Under the pieces are notes generated by a model, which was not told where the DNA came from, ran no database searches, and saw only the letters and a list, made by a program, of their open reading frames with translations. From Flavobacterium urocaniciphilum (GTDB lineage Bacteria; Bacteroidota; Bacteroidia; Flavobacteriales; Flavobacteriaceae), in assembly GCF_900110615.1 (NCBI RefSeq), contig NZ_FOEI01000004.1:1-64000 (forward strand): a stretch of 64,000 nucleotides of DNA, given 5' to 3'. This document shows, in pieces, positions 14,670 through 24,895 of this stretch. Position 1 is the stretch's first letter, and the number at the start of each line of letters is the position of its first letter. The translations under genes were made by a program, and so were the position numbers.

Positions 14670-17600
14670 TACTTTATAGATTTCAGCATTTCTTCCACTG
14701 CTTTTTCTAACTGCGTATCTTTTCCTTTTAAGAAATCTTCGTACGATAAATTCACTTGAATATCTGGATCTACTTGAAGATTTTCTGTAGCTCTTCTTTC
14801 TTTACCAATTGTTGCCACCATCGGAATACCAAAAATTAAGGTCGGGTCAATTTGAGTTTCCCACCAAACAGCTGTACCCGTTCCTGGAACACCCATTCCG
14901 ATTAACTTACCTACTCCATTTTGCTTGTAGATATAAGGAAAAATAAAGGCATCGCTATAATTTCCTTCAGACATTAATACACAACTAGGTTTTGTCCATT
15001 TTCCTACTGGCTCAGCATCTTTTACAATATTACCTTGTGGAGCAAAATCTAAATATCTTTTACCGTTTAATAAAGTAAATAAGTCATCATGTAACCAACC
15101 ACCACCGTTAAATCGTGTATCTACAATTAAAGCTTTCTTTTCGAAATTTTTACCCATTACCTGATCATACACTTCTCGGAAACTTCCATCATTCATCCCT
15201 TGAACATGTACATAACCTACTTTACCATCACTTAGTTTTTCAACCATTGCATTCATTTTTTTGATCCAGCGATTGTACATTAATGCTGTTTCTTCACCAA
15301 AAGCAATTGGTTTTACAGATTCTTGAAACGCTACACCATTTGCATCTACTCCACTTACTAAAGTATTTTTTCCTACTTTTCTATTTAAGAATTTTGCCCA
15401 ATCTACATCGTTTGTAATAGTTTGATCGTCAATTTTAGTTATTGTTGCACCTGCTTTTACTTTTGAATCTGCTTTATCAAATGGTCCGCCTTGAATAACT
15501 TCTGTAACTTTTAAACCCGCATCTTTACTTTTTTGATCATATAAAAGTCCTAATGTTGCAGTAACATCCGGATTACTCATTTGCGGATTATATCTTCCAC
15601 CTGTATGAGAAGCATTTAATTCTCCTAATATTTCACTTAATAATTCTTGGAAATCGTAGTTATTATTAATGTGTGGTAAAAATCTTGCATAGGTATCTTT
15701 ATACATTTTCCAATCTACACCATGTAATTTAGGATCGTAGAATTTCTTAGCCGTTTGTCTCCACATATGATTGAAAATATAAGTTCTTTCAGCTTGAGTA
15801 TTTAAAACCATATCAGAACTTACATCAACTGAAGACGTTTTTCCACCTTCAGCTTCAATTTTCATTAATTTACCTCCATTATTTACGAATAAACTTTTAC
15901 CGTCTTTACTTAAAAACAATTGACTAGCCGTTCCTCCAAGTTTAGCTAAAATTTTAGTTTCTTTTGTACGTGTTTCTGTAACCCATACATCATAACCTTT
16001 TTCAAAAGAAGCTAAATAAAACAATTTACTTCCGTCTTCATTAAACACGAAATCGGCAATAGAAGAACTATTAATCGTTACACGAACTTTTCTAGTTTCT
16101 AAATTTGTTAAATCTGGATTCCAAGGTTTTGGTTCATCTTTTTTCTCTGTTTTTGACTTGTCGGATTTTTTATCATCACCTTCTTTTTCTTTTTTGGCAG
16201 CATCTTCTTTTTCTTTTAAAAGTGCAGCATCTTCTTTAGACAATTTGAAGTTTTCATACTCTTTTTTATCAAAGAAAACAGCATAAACATCTACTTCTCT
16301 ACTTCCTTGATAGGCTAACGATTTTCTACCTTCTTTACTACTTAACCAAGCTAAAGCTTTTCCACCCATTTGTTGTTTGGCAGAATCTTCACCAAATCCA
16401 CTCATAATTGGATATTTAGTTTCAGAACCATCAGCTTTAATCATTGCAGTATGTGCGATTGCAAAATTCCCCATTGCATCATCAATAAATAACCATTTAC
16501 TATCGTTACTCCAATTGAATCCAAAATCGCCATCAGAATAACTATAATTTCTTCCTTCAGGTAAAACCACACGCGAGGCTTTCGTTGCTACATTGTATAC
16601 TTTAACAATATTTCTTTCTTCAATATAGGCTATTTCTTTTCCGTCTGGACTAAATTTTGGCATATATTCTTCTTTATCAGAACCAATAATTTTCTCTTCT
16701 TTTAAAATAGTAGAAGCATAAAAATATTTTTCTTCTTTACGTTCGATAGTCGCAACATAAATATCCCAACTATCGCCTCTTTCACCAGCATAAATTAATT
16801 TCTTACCATCAGGCGACCATTGCACATAACGTTCTTGTTCTGGCGTATTAGTAATTCTTTTAGTAGAACCACCTTCCGCATTTACAACAAAAACTTCTCC
16901 TCGAGAAATAAATGCAATTTCCTTTCCATCTGGACTCGGAACAAACTCACTAATATTTCCTGAAAGCGGTAAGTTTTTTTCCACATTTGTTTTACCATCG
17001 TTTTGAATAGTTACGGCAACTTTTTGTGGCGTTCCACCTTCTAACATTGTATAAATTTGACCATCATATGAAAAACACAATTTATTATCATTTGAAATAC
17101 TTAAATGACGAACTGGATTATTTTTAAAACTAGTTAATCCAGTAACAGCTTTAGAAGCCACATTGTATTTATACACATTTTGATTACTCCCATCGGCTTC
17201 GCTTAAATAATAAATACTTTTTTCATCGGCACTATATACAGGTTCTTTATCTTCACCAATATAATTACTGATTTTACTAAACGTTTGTCCGTTTACATCA
17301 TACGACCATACATCACGAGTTACACTACTTGTATGGTGTTTTCTCCAAGGATCTTCATATCCTTTTCTATCTTGAAAAATAATTTGATTTCCCGCTTTAT
17401 TGTATTTAGCGAATTCAATACCACCTTCCGTTATTAAAATTGGCTTTCCACCTGTTGCATTAACAGTGTATAAATTTTGAAATAAACGTGGTGAATAAAA
17501 ACGAATATTTGCTGAACTCGTTTGTCTTGAACTACCAAACAATACATTTTTATCGTCTGGTGAAAAATCATATGGATAATCAGCTGCGCTATTGTATGTT

Positions 17601-17911
17601 AATCTTGTAGGTGTTCCGCCACTTACAGCCATAATAAAAACATCAAAATTTCCGTGTCTGTCACTTGCGAAAGCAATTGACTTTCCGTCGTTACTCCAAA
17701 TTGGCATCATATCATGAGCTTCATGGATAGTTAAAGGAACTGCCGTTCCGCCTTGTGCATTTACCAAATAAATATCGCCTTTATATCCAAAAGCAATTGT
17801 TTTTCCGTCTGGGGAAATTGAAGGATAACGCATCCAAAGCGCTTCCTGAGCAAAAGAAAAACTTGTAAGCAAAAATAATTGCAAACAAAAAAGTGTTGTT
17901 TTAATATTCAT
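14669..17911 (-). CDS. Tricorn-type S41 protease
   Basis: A 1080-residue exported protease of the tricorn family. Order: signal peptide (1-21, ending SFAQ); WD40-like propeller repeats with the SPDGKEIAF/SNDGKSIAF signature (about 30-520); a lysine/glutamate-rich insert (about 560-595); a second propeller part; the tricorn C1 helical domain (about 715-780); a PDZ domain (about 785-870); and the S41 catalytic core. In the core, LIVDTRFNGGGW and the probable nucleophile serine in EGNYSDAF (about 985) are clear. Propellers select unfolded peptides in this family. The product is likely periplasmic or surface-held; no T9SS tail is present. Confidence 0.92.
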   Translation of the reverse strand: MNIKTTLFCLQLFLLTSFSFAQEALWMRYPSISPDGKTIAFGYKGDIYLVNAQGGTAVPLTIHEAHDMMPIWSNDGKSIAFASDRHGNFDVFIMAVSGGTPTRLTYNSAADYPYDFSPDDKNVLFGSSRQTSSANIRFYSPRLFQNLYTVNATGGKPILITEGGIEFAKYNKAGNQIIFQDRKGYEDPWRKHHTSSVTRDVWSYDVNGQTFSKISNYIGEDKEPVYSADEKSIYYLSEADGSNQNVYKYNVASKAVTGLTSFKNNPVRHLSISNDNKLCFSYDGQIYTMLEGGTPQKVAVTIQNDGKTNVEKNLPLSGNISEFVPSPDGKEIAFISRGEVFVVNAEGGSTKRITNTPEQERYVQWSPDGKKLIYAGERGDSWDIYVATIERKEEKYFYASTILKEEKIIGSDKEEYMPKFSPDGKEIAYIEERNIVKVYNVATKASRVVLPEGRNYSYSDGDFGFNWSNDSKWLFIDDAMGNFAIAHTAMIKADGSETKYPIMSGFGEDSAKQQMGGKALAWLSSKEGRKSLAYQGSREVDVYAVFFDKKEYENFKLSKEDAALLKEKEDAAKKEKEGDDKKSDKSKTEKKDEPKPWNPDLTNLETRKVRVTINSSSIADFVFNEDGSKLFYLASFEKGYDVWVTETRTKETKILAKLGGTASQLFLSKDGKSLFVNNGGKLMKIEAEGGKTSSVDVSSDMVLNTQAERTYIFNHMWRQTAKKFYDPKLHGVDWKMYKDTYARFLPHINNNYDFQELLSEILGELNASHTGGRYNPQMSNPDVTATLGLLYDQKSKDAGLKVTEVIQGGPFDKADSKVKAGATITKIDDQTITNDVDWAKFLNRKVGKNTLVSGVDANGVAFQESVKPIAFGEETALMYNRWIKKMNAMVEKLSDGKVGYVHVQGMNDGSFREVYDQVMGKNFEKKALIVDTRFNGGGWLHDDLFTLLNGKRYLDFAPQGNIVKDAEPVGKWTKPSCVLMSEGNYSDAFIFPYIYKQNGVGKLIGMGVPGTGTAVWWETQIDPTLIFGIPMVATIGKERRATENLQVDPDIQVNLSYEDFLKGKDTQLEKAVEEMLKSIK

Positions 17912-17985
17912 ATGTATAGTTTATAGTTGACCACCCAAATTTACGAAAATTAGAGTTATAATTCTCATAATGTGAATTTTATACT

Positions 17986-19200
17986 TTAGTTCTTCTCAAC
18001 ATCTTTTAACATACTAAAAACAAAGTATGCCAATAACCCTAAAGCTATTAAAATGGAACTCCATAAAAAAACAGGTTGCTGCCAAAATGCTTTATCTGTA
18101 TCTTCTTTAGTTTTCTTGTCTAATTTTTGCAAATTGGTAATTGTCGCTAAAGGCAAATCTGAATTAAATTTTTGAGTAAAATTAGCTAAGTCGTATTGCG
18201 GTTGCGTTAATGTTGTATCGATAATTACATCATATTTTTCGTTGGCTTTTAAATCGGCTACAACAGAAATTGCGTTTTGCAGTACTTTAATGTTTGAAAT
18301 CTCTAACGGTTGATTGTCTTTGTTATCTATTTCGATAGTAAATACTTTTTCAAAAAAGTTATTCAAATGAAATAGATTTGAAGTATTAGATGCTAAATTA
18401 AAATTTGAAATTTCTTGTTTGAAATTCTCTGTTCGTTTTTTAACTTTTCGCTTTTTATTTACAAACACAGAAGCATTTCTTGAAAATAATTTCGTTTTTA
18501 CATCAAAAGAAATCTTATCTACTCTTTGGAAATTTTCAGATGAAAATGTGATGATTGTTTTTTTATTCTTCTTGTCTTCGGAGATTTTATATTTAAATTC
18601 TTTTAAATAAGTTGTTTCGACAGCACTTTCTTTGTCTTTATAGTAACCAATATCAAAAACATTAATTGGTAATGATTTTTTATCATTAAAATCTATTCTT
18701 AAAAACTTATAATTGTTTTTAGGAATTAAAATCGTTTTTCTAACTGAGGTTTCTTTTTCATTATTCAAATCAGATAAAATTTGATTAGAAACCAACCCAT
18801 ACCAATCTTTTTGATTATTACTTCCACTAATTGAATAGGTTTTATCAATATTTGAATTAGCAATATGTAGTATTAATTCTGTATTGTTTTTTAAATCTAA
18901 ATCAGTAATAATTATTCTTGAAATTGAATCTTTACTAGTAGATTTATTTACAATTGTTACTTTTTTAAAATGTAAAGCAATACGATTCAAATTCTCAACA
19001 ACTACATAAGGAACTTCCTTTTTACTTTTATCTAAAATTCTAAAGCAATCTAAGTTATCCTTACTTGCCGAACGAACTTCTGGAGAAATTGTAATATTGT
19101 GAAATCCATCTTTTTTTACATCAGAAATTGTTGCTTTATGGGTTTGAGAAAATCCAAAAGCAAAAGCAAAAAGACAATATAATACGAATTTAATTTTCAT
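17986..19200 (-). CDS. DUF3999-like exported membrane-anchored protein
   Basis: About 404 residues when started at ATG 19200 (MKIKFVLYCLFAF), which gives a proper signal peptide; the frame is open nine codons further. The mature part is beta-rich and periplasmic, with a stretch resembling discoidin-like folds (ISGSNNQKDWYGLV). It ends with a membrane helix (about 380-400, PVFLWSSILIALGLLAYFVF) and a basic-acid tail. It overlaps the DUF2339 gene by 11 bases. DUF3999 and DUF2339 are found next to each other in other bacteria too, which supports a shared but unknown function. Confidence 0.72.
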   Translation of the reverse strand: MKIKFVLYCLFAFAFGFSQTHKATISDVKKDGFHNITISPEVRSASKDNLDCFRILDKSKKEVPYVVVENLNRIALHFKKVTIVNKSTSKDSISRIIITDLDLKNNTELILHIANSNIDKTYSISGSNNQKDWYGLVSNQILSDLNNEKETSVRKTILIPKNNYKFLRIDFNDKKSLPINVFDIGYYKDKESAVETTYLKEFKYKISEDKKNKKTIITFSSENFQRVDKISFDVKTKLFSRNASVFVNKKRKVKKRTENFKQEISNFNLASNTSNLFHLNNFFEKVFTIEIDNKDNQPLEISNIKVLQNAISVVADLKANEKYDVIIDTTLTQPQYDLANFTQKFNSDLPLATITNLQKLDKKTKEDTDKAFWQQPVFLWSSILIALGLLAYFVFSMLKDVEKN

Positions 19201-21685
19201 CAGAATTGGTATTTGATGATTCATCAACCACTAATTTTTTAATTTTTTGATAGACAAAAGAAATAATCAGAATTAGAACTCCGAGTAAGATAAATGCAAC
19301 AATTTTACCTGTTTCGGAAACATTATTGATATCGTACACAAATAATTTCAATACGGTTAATCCTAAAAGAGATAATGCGATAATTCTAATTTGCTTCCAA
19401 TTTTGCTTAATTCCGGCAATTAATAATATAAACGATAAAACACCCCATAATATTGGATAACCAATTTTTATTACTTGTGTTTTAAGATGGCTAATTTCTT
19501 CTGAAACTATATCATTTGCAATAATTTGTAAATGGTATTTATCTGTAATTACTTTTGATTTTTTAGCTATTTCTAGTTCCATTTGTGAAGTATCATTAAA
19601 ATGAATGGCATGAATTAACAATTCGTTACTTAAAATAAATACTCCTGAAATAATTAAAATCCAAATGGCAAATTTAGAGTTGAATACTTCAAAGTTTGAT
19701 TTTCCTTTAATTTCTTTAATCAAAAGAATGAAATAATAAACTAAACAAATTAATAGAATATAATGGAAATAGAAAGCGAAATTAAAATCGGGTTGTTCTT
19801 TCAAATTTAACACCATTTCATTGGTTGGTAAAGTCGAATAGTAAACAATATAAATGATACAATTGATAATTAACAACACAAAAATTGGCTTGTACAACTC
19901 TATTTCTTTTTTGTAGAATACCAGATAAATTAATCCTGTAGTAAACACAAAATGATACACTAATGAAAAAGAAGCAATAGAATATTCGTTCGTTAAAAAC
20001 GCACTTGCTTGATAGGAAATTTCTAAAATTCCAACCAAATAAGCCATGAGAATTCCGAAAACTACTAAAAGATTTTTATAAATAGTTGGTTGAAACTTAA
20101 ATGTATAAATTAGACTATCTTCTTTTTCTTTATTCAAAATGAAATACGTTGCTACAAAGGAACCTAATGCAACCAGTCCGGTGATGAAAATTTTATTAAA
20201 GATGATATTCAATGTTAAATCGTAAGCACCATAAGTTTGAAACCAATCGATAATTAAGCTAAATACCATTAATATCTGAACAGCAACAGCACTTAATTTA
20301 AATAAATTGATTTTCGATTTTTGAGACAACCAAAAGAGCATTACAGCCTCGCAAGCCCAGAATAGAGTAATTTGATTTCCCTCAAATTGTATTGGAATGG
20401 TAAGCGTTAAGAAAGTTAACACCAAAGCAATTAATAAATACACTGCATTTTTATCCAATCCGAATTTTTTGAATAAAATAGCCGTATAAACAAAATTATA
20501 CACTGCTAATGAAAGCGTGAAAATTCCTTTTAAATCGAGTTTTGCATCTTCAATAATAGACAATCCAATTCCGAAATACACAAACGTATTTATGGTAATT
20601 ATAAAATATTCAATCGTTGAAAAAACACCTTTATTTCTAACATTATTTATAACTGCAGTTATACTAAAAATAAAATAGAATAATGTTGCAAAAATGAAAG
20701 CCCCTTTGTGTGGTAATTTATGACTATTGATTTCTGTTACATTCCAACTTAAAAATAAAACTGTTGTAAAAAAGAATGATAAAGCTGTAACAATATGCCA
20801 TTTTTTATGAAAGGCGATAGCTAAAATTCCAATATTTAAAATAGCAATATACGTAAACAACACCACGTAATTTCCTTGTCCGGTACTCAACATAAACGGA
20901 ACTGCAAAACCACCTATTAATGATAAAATTGCTAATTCCTGACGGTCGTAATTTATTGAAACAAAAGCACTAAATGCAGTAATTACAACCATTATTGCAA
21001 AAGCTACAGTTTGACTAAAAATATGATAGTCGTGAAATGCAATTGCAATAGTGAAATAATAAATACTTATGGCACCAGCAACCATTACAGAACTAAAAGC
21101 GATATAATTTTTCTTTAACTTATGAGCAATTCCCATAACTAAAGAACCGGTTAATATACCGATGGCTACACGGGCTGTTTCGTTAATCCAATTTTTATCA
21201 ATGGCAAATTTTACAAAAAAACTAATCCCTAAAACCAGAATTAAGATTCCAATTTTATTAATTAAGTTTTCTCCGATAAATTTTTCTAGATCTGGATTGT
21301 TCTCTTTGAATTTTTCGAACCAAGATTTCTCTGAAACGAAAACTGGTTTTTCTTTTATAATTGGCGGTGCATTAAACACAATCTTTTCTTCTTTTGGAAC
21401 AGGAACAACTGGTTTTTCAACCACAGGAATTGTTTTATCTGCTTCAACAACAGGTTTAGGTTGTTCAGAAATCACTTCAGTTTTAGTAAGAATTGGTTCT
21501 TCTTTAACAACCGTTTTTATAGTTTCTTTTGGACTAATTTCATTTCGATTCAGTTGTTTGTTTAATTCATTAATTTTATCGTTTAACCGAGAAATTGAAT
21601 CTTGCAAACTTTGAAATTTCGAATTAATTTTAGATAATACAAGTAAAAGTAAAACTATTATTATCAAAGCTATTGGTAAATCCAT
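19190..21685 (-). CDS. DUF2339 polytopic membrane protein
   Basis: An 831-residue inner-membrane protein with an N-terminal helix, a coiled-coil segment (about 20-55), a P/V/K-rich linker (about 60-125) and more than twenty predicted membrane helices to the C-terminus. The segment ENLINKIGILILVLGISFFVKFAIDKNWI is typical of DUF2339. The function is unknown. It is translated just upstream of, and overlapping with, the DUF3999-like gene. Confidence 0.85.
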   Translation of the reverse strand: MDLPIALIIIVLLLLVLSKINSKFQSLQDSISRLNDKINELNKQLNRNEISPKETIKTVVKEEPILTKTEVISEQPKPVVEADKTIPVVEKPVVPVPKEEKIVFNAPPIIKEKPVFVSEKSWFEKFKENNPDLEKFIGENLINKIGILILVLGISFFVKFAIDKNWINETARVAIGILTGSLVMGIAHKLKKNYIAFSSVMVAGAISIYYFTIAIAFHDYHIFSQTVAFAIMVVITAFSAFVSINYDRQELAILSLIGGFAVPFMLSTGQGNYVVLFTYIAILNIGILAIAFHKKWHIVTALSFFFTTVLFLSWNVTEINSHKLPHKGAFIFATLFYFIFSITAVINNVRNKGVFSTIEYFIITINTFVYFGIGLSIIEDAKLDLKGIFTLSLAVYNFVYTAILFKKFGLDKNAVYLLIALVLTFLTLTIPIQFEGNQITLFWACEAVMLFWLSQKSKINLFKLSAVAVQILMVFSLIIDWFQTYGAYDLTLNIIFNKIFITGLVALGSFVATYFILNKEKEDSLIYTFKFQPTIYKNLLVVFGILMAYLVGILEISYQASAFLTNEYSIASFSLVYHFVFTTGLIYLVFYKKEIELYKPIFVLLIINCIIYIVYYSTLPTNEMVLNLKEQPDFNFAFYFHYILLICLVYYFILLIKEIKGKSNFEVFNSKFAIWILIISGVFILSNELLIHAIHFNDTSQMELEIAKKSKVITDKYHLQIIANDIVSEEISHLKTQVIKIGYPILWGVLSFILLIAGIKQNWKQIRIIALSLLGLTVLKLFVYDINNVSETGKIVAFILLGVLILIISFVYQKIKKLVVDESSNTNSDEN

Positions 21686-21746
21686 AGAGAATATTTTATT
21701 CTCAAATGTAAGAAATTTACCTTGAATCTAACTGCTATTTAAATAA

Positions 21747-23090
21747 TTAAACTTTCAATAGCTCTAATATTTTATTTTCTACTGCTTCTGAATTCCAATT
21801 TTGATGAATATTTTCCATTTGAAGAATTTCTTGCATGATTTCATTTTGTCGATCTCCAATAGCTAAAGCTTCAGCATACGGTTGATGACTAAAGGTTACA
21901 CGAGAATATAATGGCACCCATAATTCTGGATGTTTATCTGAAAACCATTTTTCTATTTTCTTTTGAAGCAAGAAATTTGCATCCGCAGTTTTAGAGCTCA
22001 TTTCCATAAAATTCCTATAAGAAAGTTCGGCAATCGCATCAGCATTTGGCTTACGAGAATTTTCATAATCGTTTAATAAATTCGCCCAATCATCTCCATA
22101 TTTATCCATCATTTCCTCAAGAACTGTAATATCTTCGAAACCGGCATTCATTCCGTGTCCATAAAAAGGAACAATTGCGTGACATGCATCTCCAATTAGC
22201 GCAACTTTATCACTAAAAGTCCAAGGAAAACATTTCATGGTAACCAAGTAACTCGTTGGATTTTTAAAGAAATCTTCTACTAGATTTGGAATTACTTCTT
22301 TAGTATCTGGAAAATGATTCGCAAAGAAATCGACTAATTGTTCTTTTGTTTGTAGTGATTCGAATGAATTTTCACCATCATGTGGCATGAATAATGTACA
22401 GGTAAAACTTCCGTCTAAATTAGCTAAAGCCATAAGCATGTAATTACCTCTTGGCCAAATATGTAGTGAGTTTTTATCTAATTTATGTGAACCATCTGCA
22501 TTTGCAGGAATATTCAATTCTTTATAACCAATATTTAAAAATTCTTGAGAATAATTAAACATACTTTGGCGTTGCATTTTATGTCGAATTCTTGAGAAAG
22601 CACCATCAGCACCGAAAGTAATATCATAATCATGTGTAACCCATTCTCCTCTTTCAGATTCTCCAATTGAAATGGTAGCTGTAGTTAAATCTACATCCCA
22701 AACTTTTTCACCGAAAAAAAACTCAACGCCTGCTTTTTCGGCAAGATCAACCATTTTTTTATTCAACAAACCTCTAGAAAGTGAATAAATTACTTCACCA
22801 TCTTTACCATAAAATTGCTCGTTTACGGTATCAACACCTGTATGAATAGCGCGTTTTTCTACCGGAATACCGATACCTAAAACTTCTTTATCTAAACCAA
22901 CATCTTTTAGTGCTTTGATACCTCTATCAGACAAAACCAAATTAATAGAACGACCTGTAAAATTAATTTTTCTGATATCCGGACTTCTGTCAAATACATG
23001 AACTGTATGTCCTCTTTTTTTGAGATAGATTGCCAAAAGTGTCCCAACTAGACCAGAACCAACAACGGCAATTTTTTTATGAGTTTGCAT
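21747..23090 (-). CDS. kmo: Kynurenine 3-monooxygenase
   Basis: A 447-residue FAD monooxygenase that hydroxylates kynurenine to 3-hydroxykynurenine, using NADPH and oxygen. Motifs: the FAD dinucleotide motif VVGSGLVGTLLAIYLKKRG (about 9-27), FGADGAFSRIRHKM for the DG motif, and ALIGDACHAIVPFYGHGMNAGFED for the GD motif. NFTGRSINLVLSDRG is typical of bacterial and animal enzymes. Length is normal. The next enzyme, kynU, is at 27061-28341, so tryptophan can be routed toward 3-hydroxyanthranilate. The dioxygenase that would follow is not in the window. Confidence 0.95.
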   Translation of the reverse strand: MQTHKKIAVVGSGLVGTLLAIYLKKRGHTVHVFDRSPDIRKINFTGRSINLVLSDRGIKALKDVGLDKEVLGIGIPVEKRAIHTGVDTVNEQFYGKDGEVIYSLSRGLLNKKMVDLAEKAGVEFFFGEKVWDVDLTTATISIGESERGEWVTHDYDITFGADGAFSRIRHKMQRQSMFNYSQEFLNIGYKELNIPANADGSHKLDKNSLHIWPRGNYMLMALANLDGSFTCTLFMPHDGENSFESLQTKEQLVDFFANHFPDTKEVIPNLVEDFFKNPTSYLVTMKCFPWTFSDKVALIGDACHAIVPFYGHGMNAGFEDITVLEEMMDKYGDDWANLLNDYENSRKPNADAIAELSYRNFMEMSSKTADANFLLQKKIEKWFSDKHPELWVPLYSRVTFSHQPYAEALAIGDRQNEIMQEILQMENIHQNWNSEAVENKILELLKV

Positions 23091-23184
23091 GAAATTTGCT
23101 TATATAATATGAATACAAAAATAAGATATATTCATTAATTTACGTATGTAAAAACCCTAATAGTTTTCATTTTTTGAAATAAAA

Positions 23185-23217
23185 AAAGCGCATGATTTAA
23201 AACAAACCATGCGCTTT
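23185..23217 (-). terminator. Terminator after the glycine-zipper gene
   Basis: AAAGCGCATG (23185-23194) pairs with CATGCGCTTT (23208-23217) around a 13-base loop. On the minus strand a T run follows. It lies 15 bases past the glycine-zipper gene's stop. Confidence 0.75.
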
Positions 23218-23231
23218 ACTATTTCAATTTA

Positions 23232-23648
23232 TTATTCTTTTTTCTTATTTGCGTCAATGATGGCACCTGTACCTGCACCCACTCCAGCACCTGCAACTGC
23301 ACCAATAACTGCACCTTGTCCTTTTTTCTTACTGACAATTGCTCCGGTTGCAGCACCAACTCCGGCACCGATTAAAGCACCTTTAGCAGTATTACTCATA
23401 CCTTTCTTTTTTGCTGGTTCAGAAGATGTTGAATTATTAACCACCACTGTTTTTGACTTTTCAAGAGTTTCTTTTTCCTCTTTAACTTTAGCAAGCTCTG
23501 CTTCTAATGAATCGGCAACTTTTTGCTTTTCCATTTCAATTTTCATTGAATCAATACTAGCTTGTTTAGCTTTTTCAATTTCTTCTTTATTTTGAAACTG
23601 ACATGAAACAATAAATAACATAGACAATATTATACATGCATTTCTCAT
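23232..23648 (-). CDS. Glycine-zipper lipoprotein
   Basis: A 138-residue lipoprotein (cleavage before Cys-16, FIVSC) with a coiled-coil region rich in K, E and A (about 20-65). A glycine zipper follows in two halves (about 84-105 and 109-130), with GALIGAGVGAATGAI and GAVIGAVAGAGVGAGTGAI. Glycine zippers of this YMGG/Rick_17kDa type insert in or lie against membranes. No function is known. Its A/P coding strand makes a long shadow frame on the other strand. Confidence 0.8.
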   Translation of the reverse strand: MRNACIILSMLFIVSCQFQNKEEIEKAKQASIDSMKIEMEKQKVADSLEAELAKVKEEKETLEKSKTVVVNNSTSSEPAKKKGMSNTAKGALIGAGVGAATGAIVSKKKGQGAVIGAVAGAGVGAGTGAIIDANKKKE

Positions 23649-23730
23649 AAATATAAATTTTTAAAAATTAGTATCTAACAAATTTAGCTAAAATTGTGCC
23701 AAATAAACTTATACGAAACTTAAAAAAGTC

Positions 23731-24810
23731 TTAAAACGTTACTTTTTTCCCAACGTTTAAGTTTTGAGATTTAGCAAAAACCCCACACATATGGAACAAC
23801 ATACGCGCTCCAACATTCCCATCCCAATCATCATTTTCACCTGGAGCAACTTCTACTAAATCGAATCCTATAATTTCTTTTCCTGATTCCGCTAATTTAT
23901 TGAATAAATAAGTCGCTTGTTCGAATGAAAATCCTCCTGGAACTGGTGTTCCTGTATTCGGACAATACCAAGGATACATTCCGTCAATATCAAATGAAAT
24001 GGTAACTTTTTGAGGCAATTGCGCAATGATTTCATCACATTGATCTTTCCAACTTAATCCTTCAAAAGCTTTTGCTTTCATATCGGCATCGGTATGTACG
24101 ATTACGCGACCATTTGATTTTTTAACTACATCAACTTCTTGTTCACAAAAATCTCTAATACCAATTTGTACAATCTTTGAAACTTGTGGTAATTGTAACG
24201 TATTATACATAATAGAAGCATGAGAATAAGTAAATCCTTCATATGCAATTCGTAAATCCATATGTGCATCTAAATGTAAAATTCCGAAACTTTCATGTGT
24301 TTCTGCTAACGCTTCGTAATATCCAAGTGGTGTACTGTGATCACCTCCTAAAAGGGCTACTTTTTTACCCTGACGTTGCCAAAACAACACGCGTTCTTTA
24401 ACTTCAGTATGTAATTCACGACAAACTTTATTGATTTTATCTAAATCAGATTGTAATGCTGGAAAAGTGGAAACATCTTCACCGTTTTCTAACGCTTCAA
24501 TAATTGGTTGTGCTAAACTTTTATATTTATCTGAATTTTTTGCCCAATGTTCTGGAGCATGATCCATATAAATTCCTAATTTCCATAATTCAGGAAAATC
24601 TTGATGCAATAAATCTACTTGAAAAGAAGCGTCTAAAACAGCATCTGGTCCTTCCGATGTTCCTGCACCGTAACTAACGGTAACTTCCCATGGAACAGGT
24701 ACAATTACAATTTCCGATTCTTCTGATGTAAAAGGCAATCCAAACACAGTAGCATCTGCTAAACCAGGTTGTGACGGATCAAAACTTTCTATTTTTTGTT
24801 GTTTATTCAT
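23731..24810 (-). CDS. Arginase-family ureohydrolase, agmatinase-like
   Basis: A 359-residue manganese hydrolase of the arginase/agmatinase/formimidoylglutamase family. Metal motifs are GGDHSTPLG (about 155-163), HLDAHMDLR (about 178-186) and SFDIDGMYP (about 270). The first two are canonical. In the third, the two metal aspartates (DxD) are kept, but the usual Asp of the ending DP is Tyr. It might make putrescine from agmatine, or act on another guanidino compound; no speA gene is near. The N-terminus is about 40 residues longer than E. coli SpeB. A TATCTTTG -7 element lies at 24828-24835. Confidence 0.82.
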   Translation of the reverse strand: MNKQQKIESFDPSQPGLADATVFGLPFTSEESEIVIVPVPWEVTVSYGAGTSEGPDAVLDASFQVDLLHQDFPELWKLGIYMDHAPEHWAKNSDKYKSLAQPIIEALENGEDVSTFPALQSDLDKINKVCRELHTEVKERVLFWQRQGKKVALLGGDHSTPLGYYEALAETHESFGILHLDAHMDLRIAYEGFTYSHASIMYNTLQLPQVSKIVQIGIRDFCEQEVDVVKKSNGRVIVHTDADMKAKAFEGLSWKDQCDEIIAQLPQKVTISFDIDGMYPWYCPNTGTPVPGGFSFEQATYLFNKLAESGKEIIGFDLVEVAPGENDDWDGNVGARMLFHMCGVFAKSQNLNVGKKVTF

Positions 24811-24850
24811 GTTCTTAAATTAAAAAGCAAAGATACTTTTTTTCATAAAA

Positions 24851-24873
24851 AAAGCCGAACAAAATTCGGCTTT
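24851..24873 (-). terminator. Terminator after the M36 protease gene
   Basis: AAAGCCGAA (24851-24859) pairs with TTCGGCTTT (24865-24873) around CAAAA. On the minus strand a run of T follows. It lies 22 bases past the protease stop codon. Confidence 0.8.
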
Positions 24874-24895
24874 AGTTTTTATGAAAATCTTAAAA

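Noticed and set aside
21162..21614. A 150-residue plus-strand frame
   Set aside because: It lies opposite the start of the DUF2339 gene and its composition is a mirror of the P/V/K linker.
23209..23595. A 128-residue plus-strand frame rich in P and A
   Set aside because: It is the reverse strand of the glycine-zipper gene; the repeated GA-rich codons produce it.
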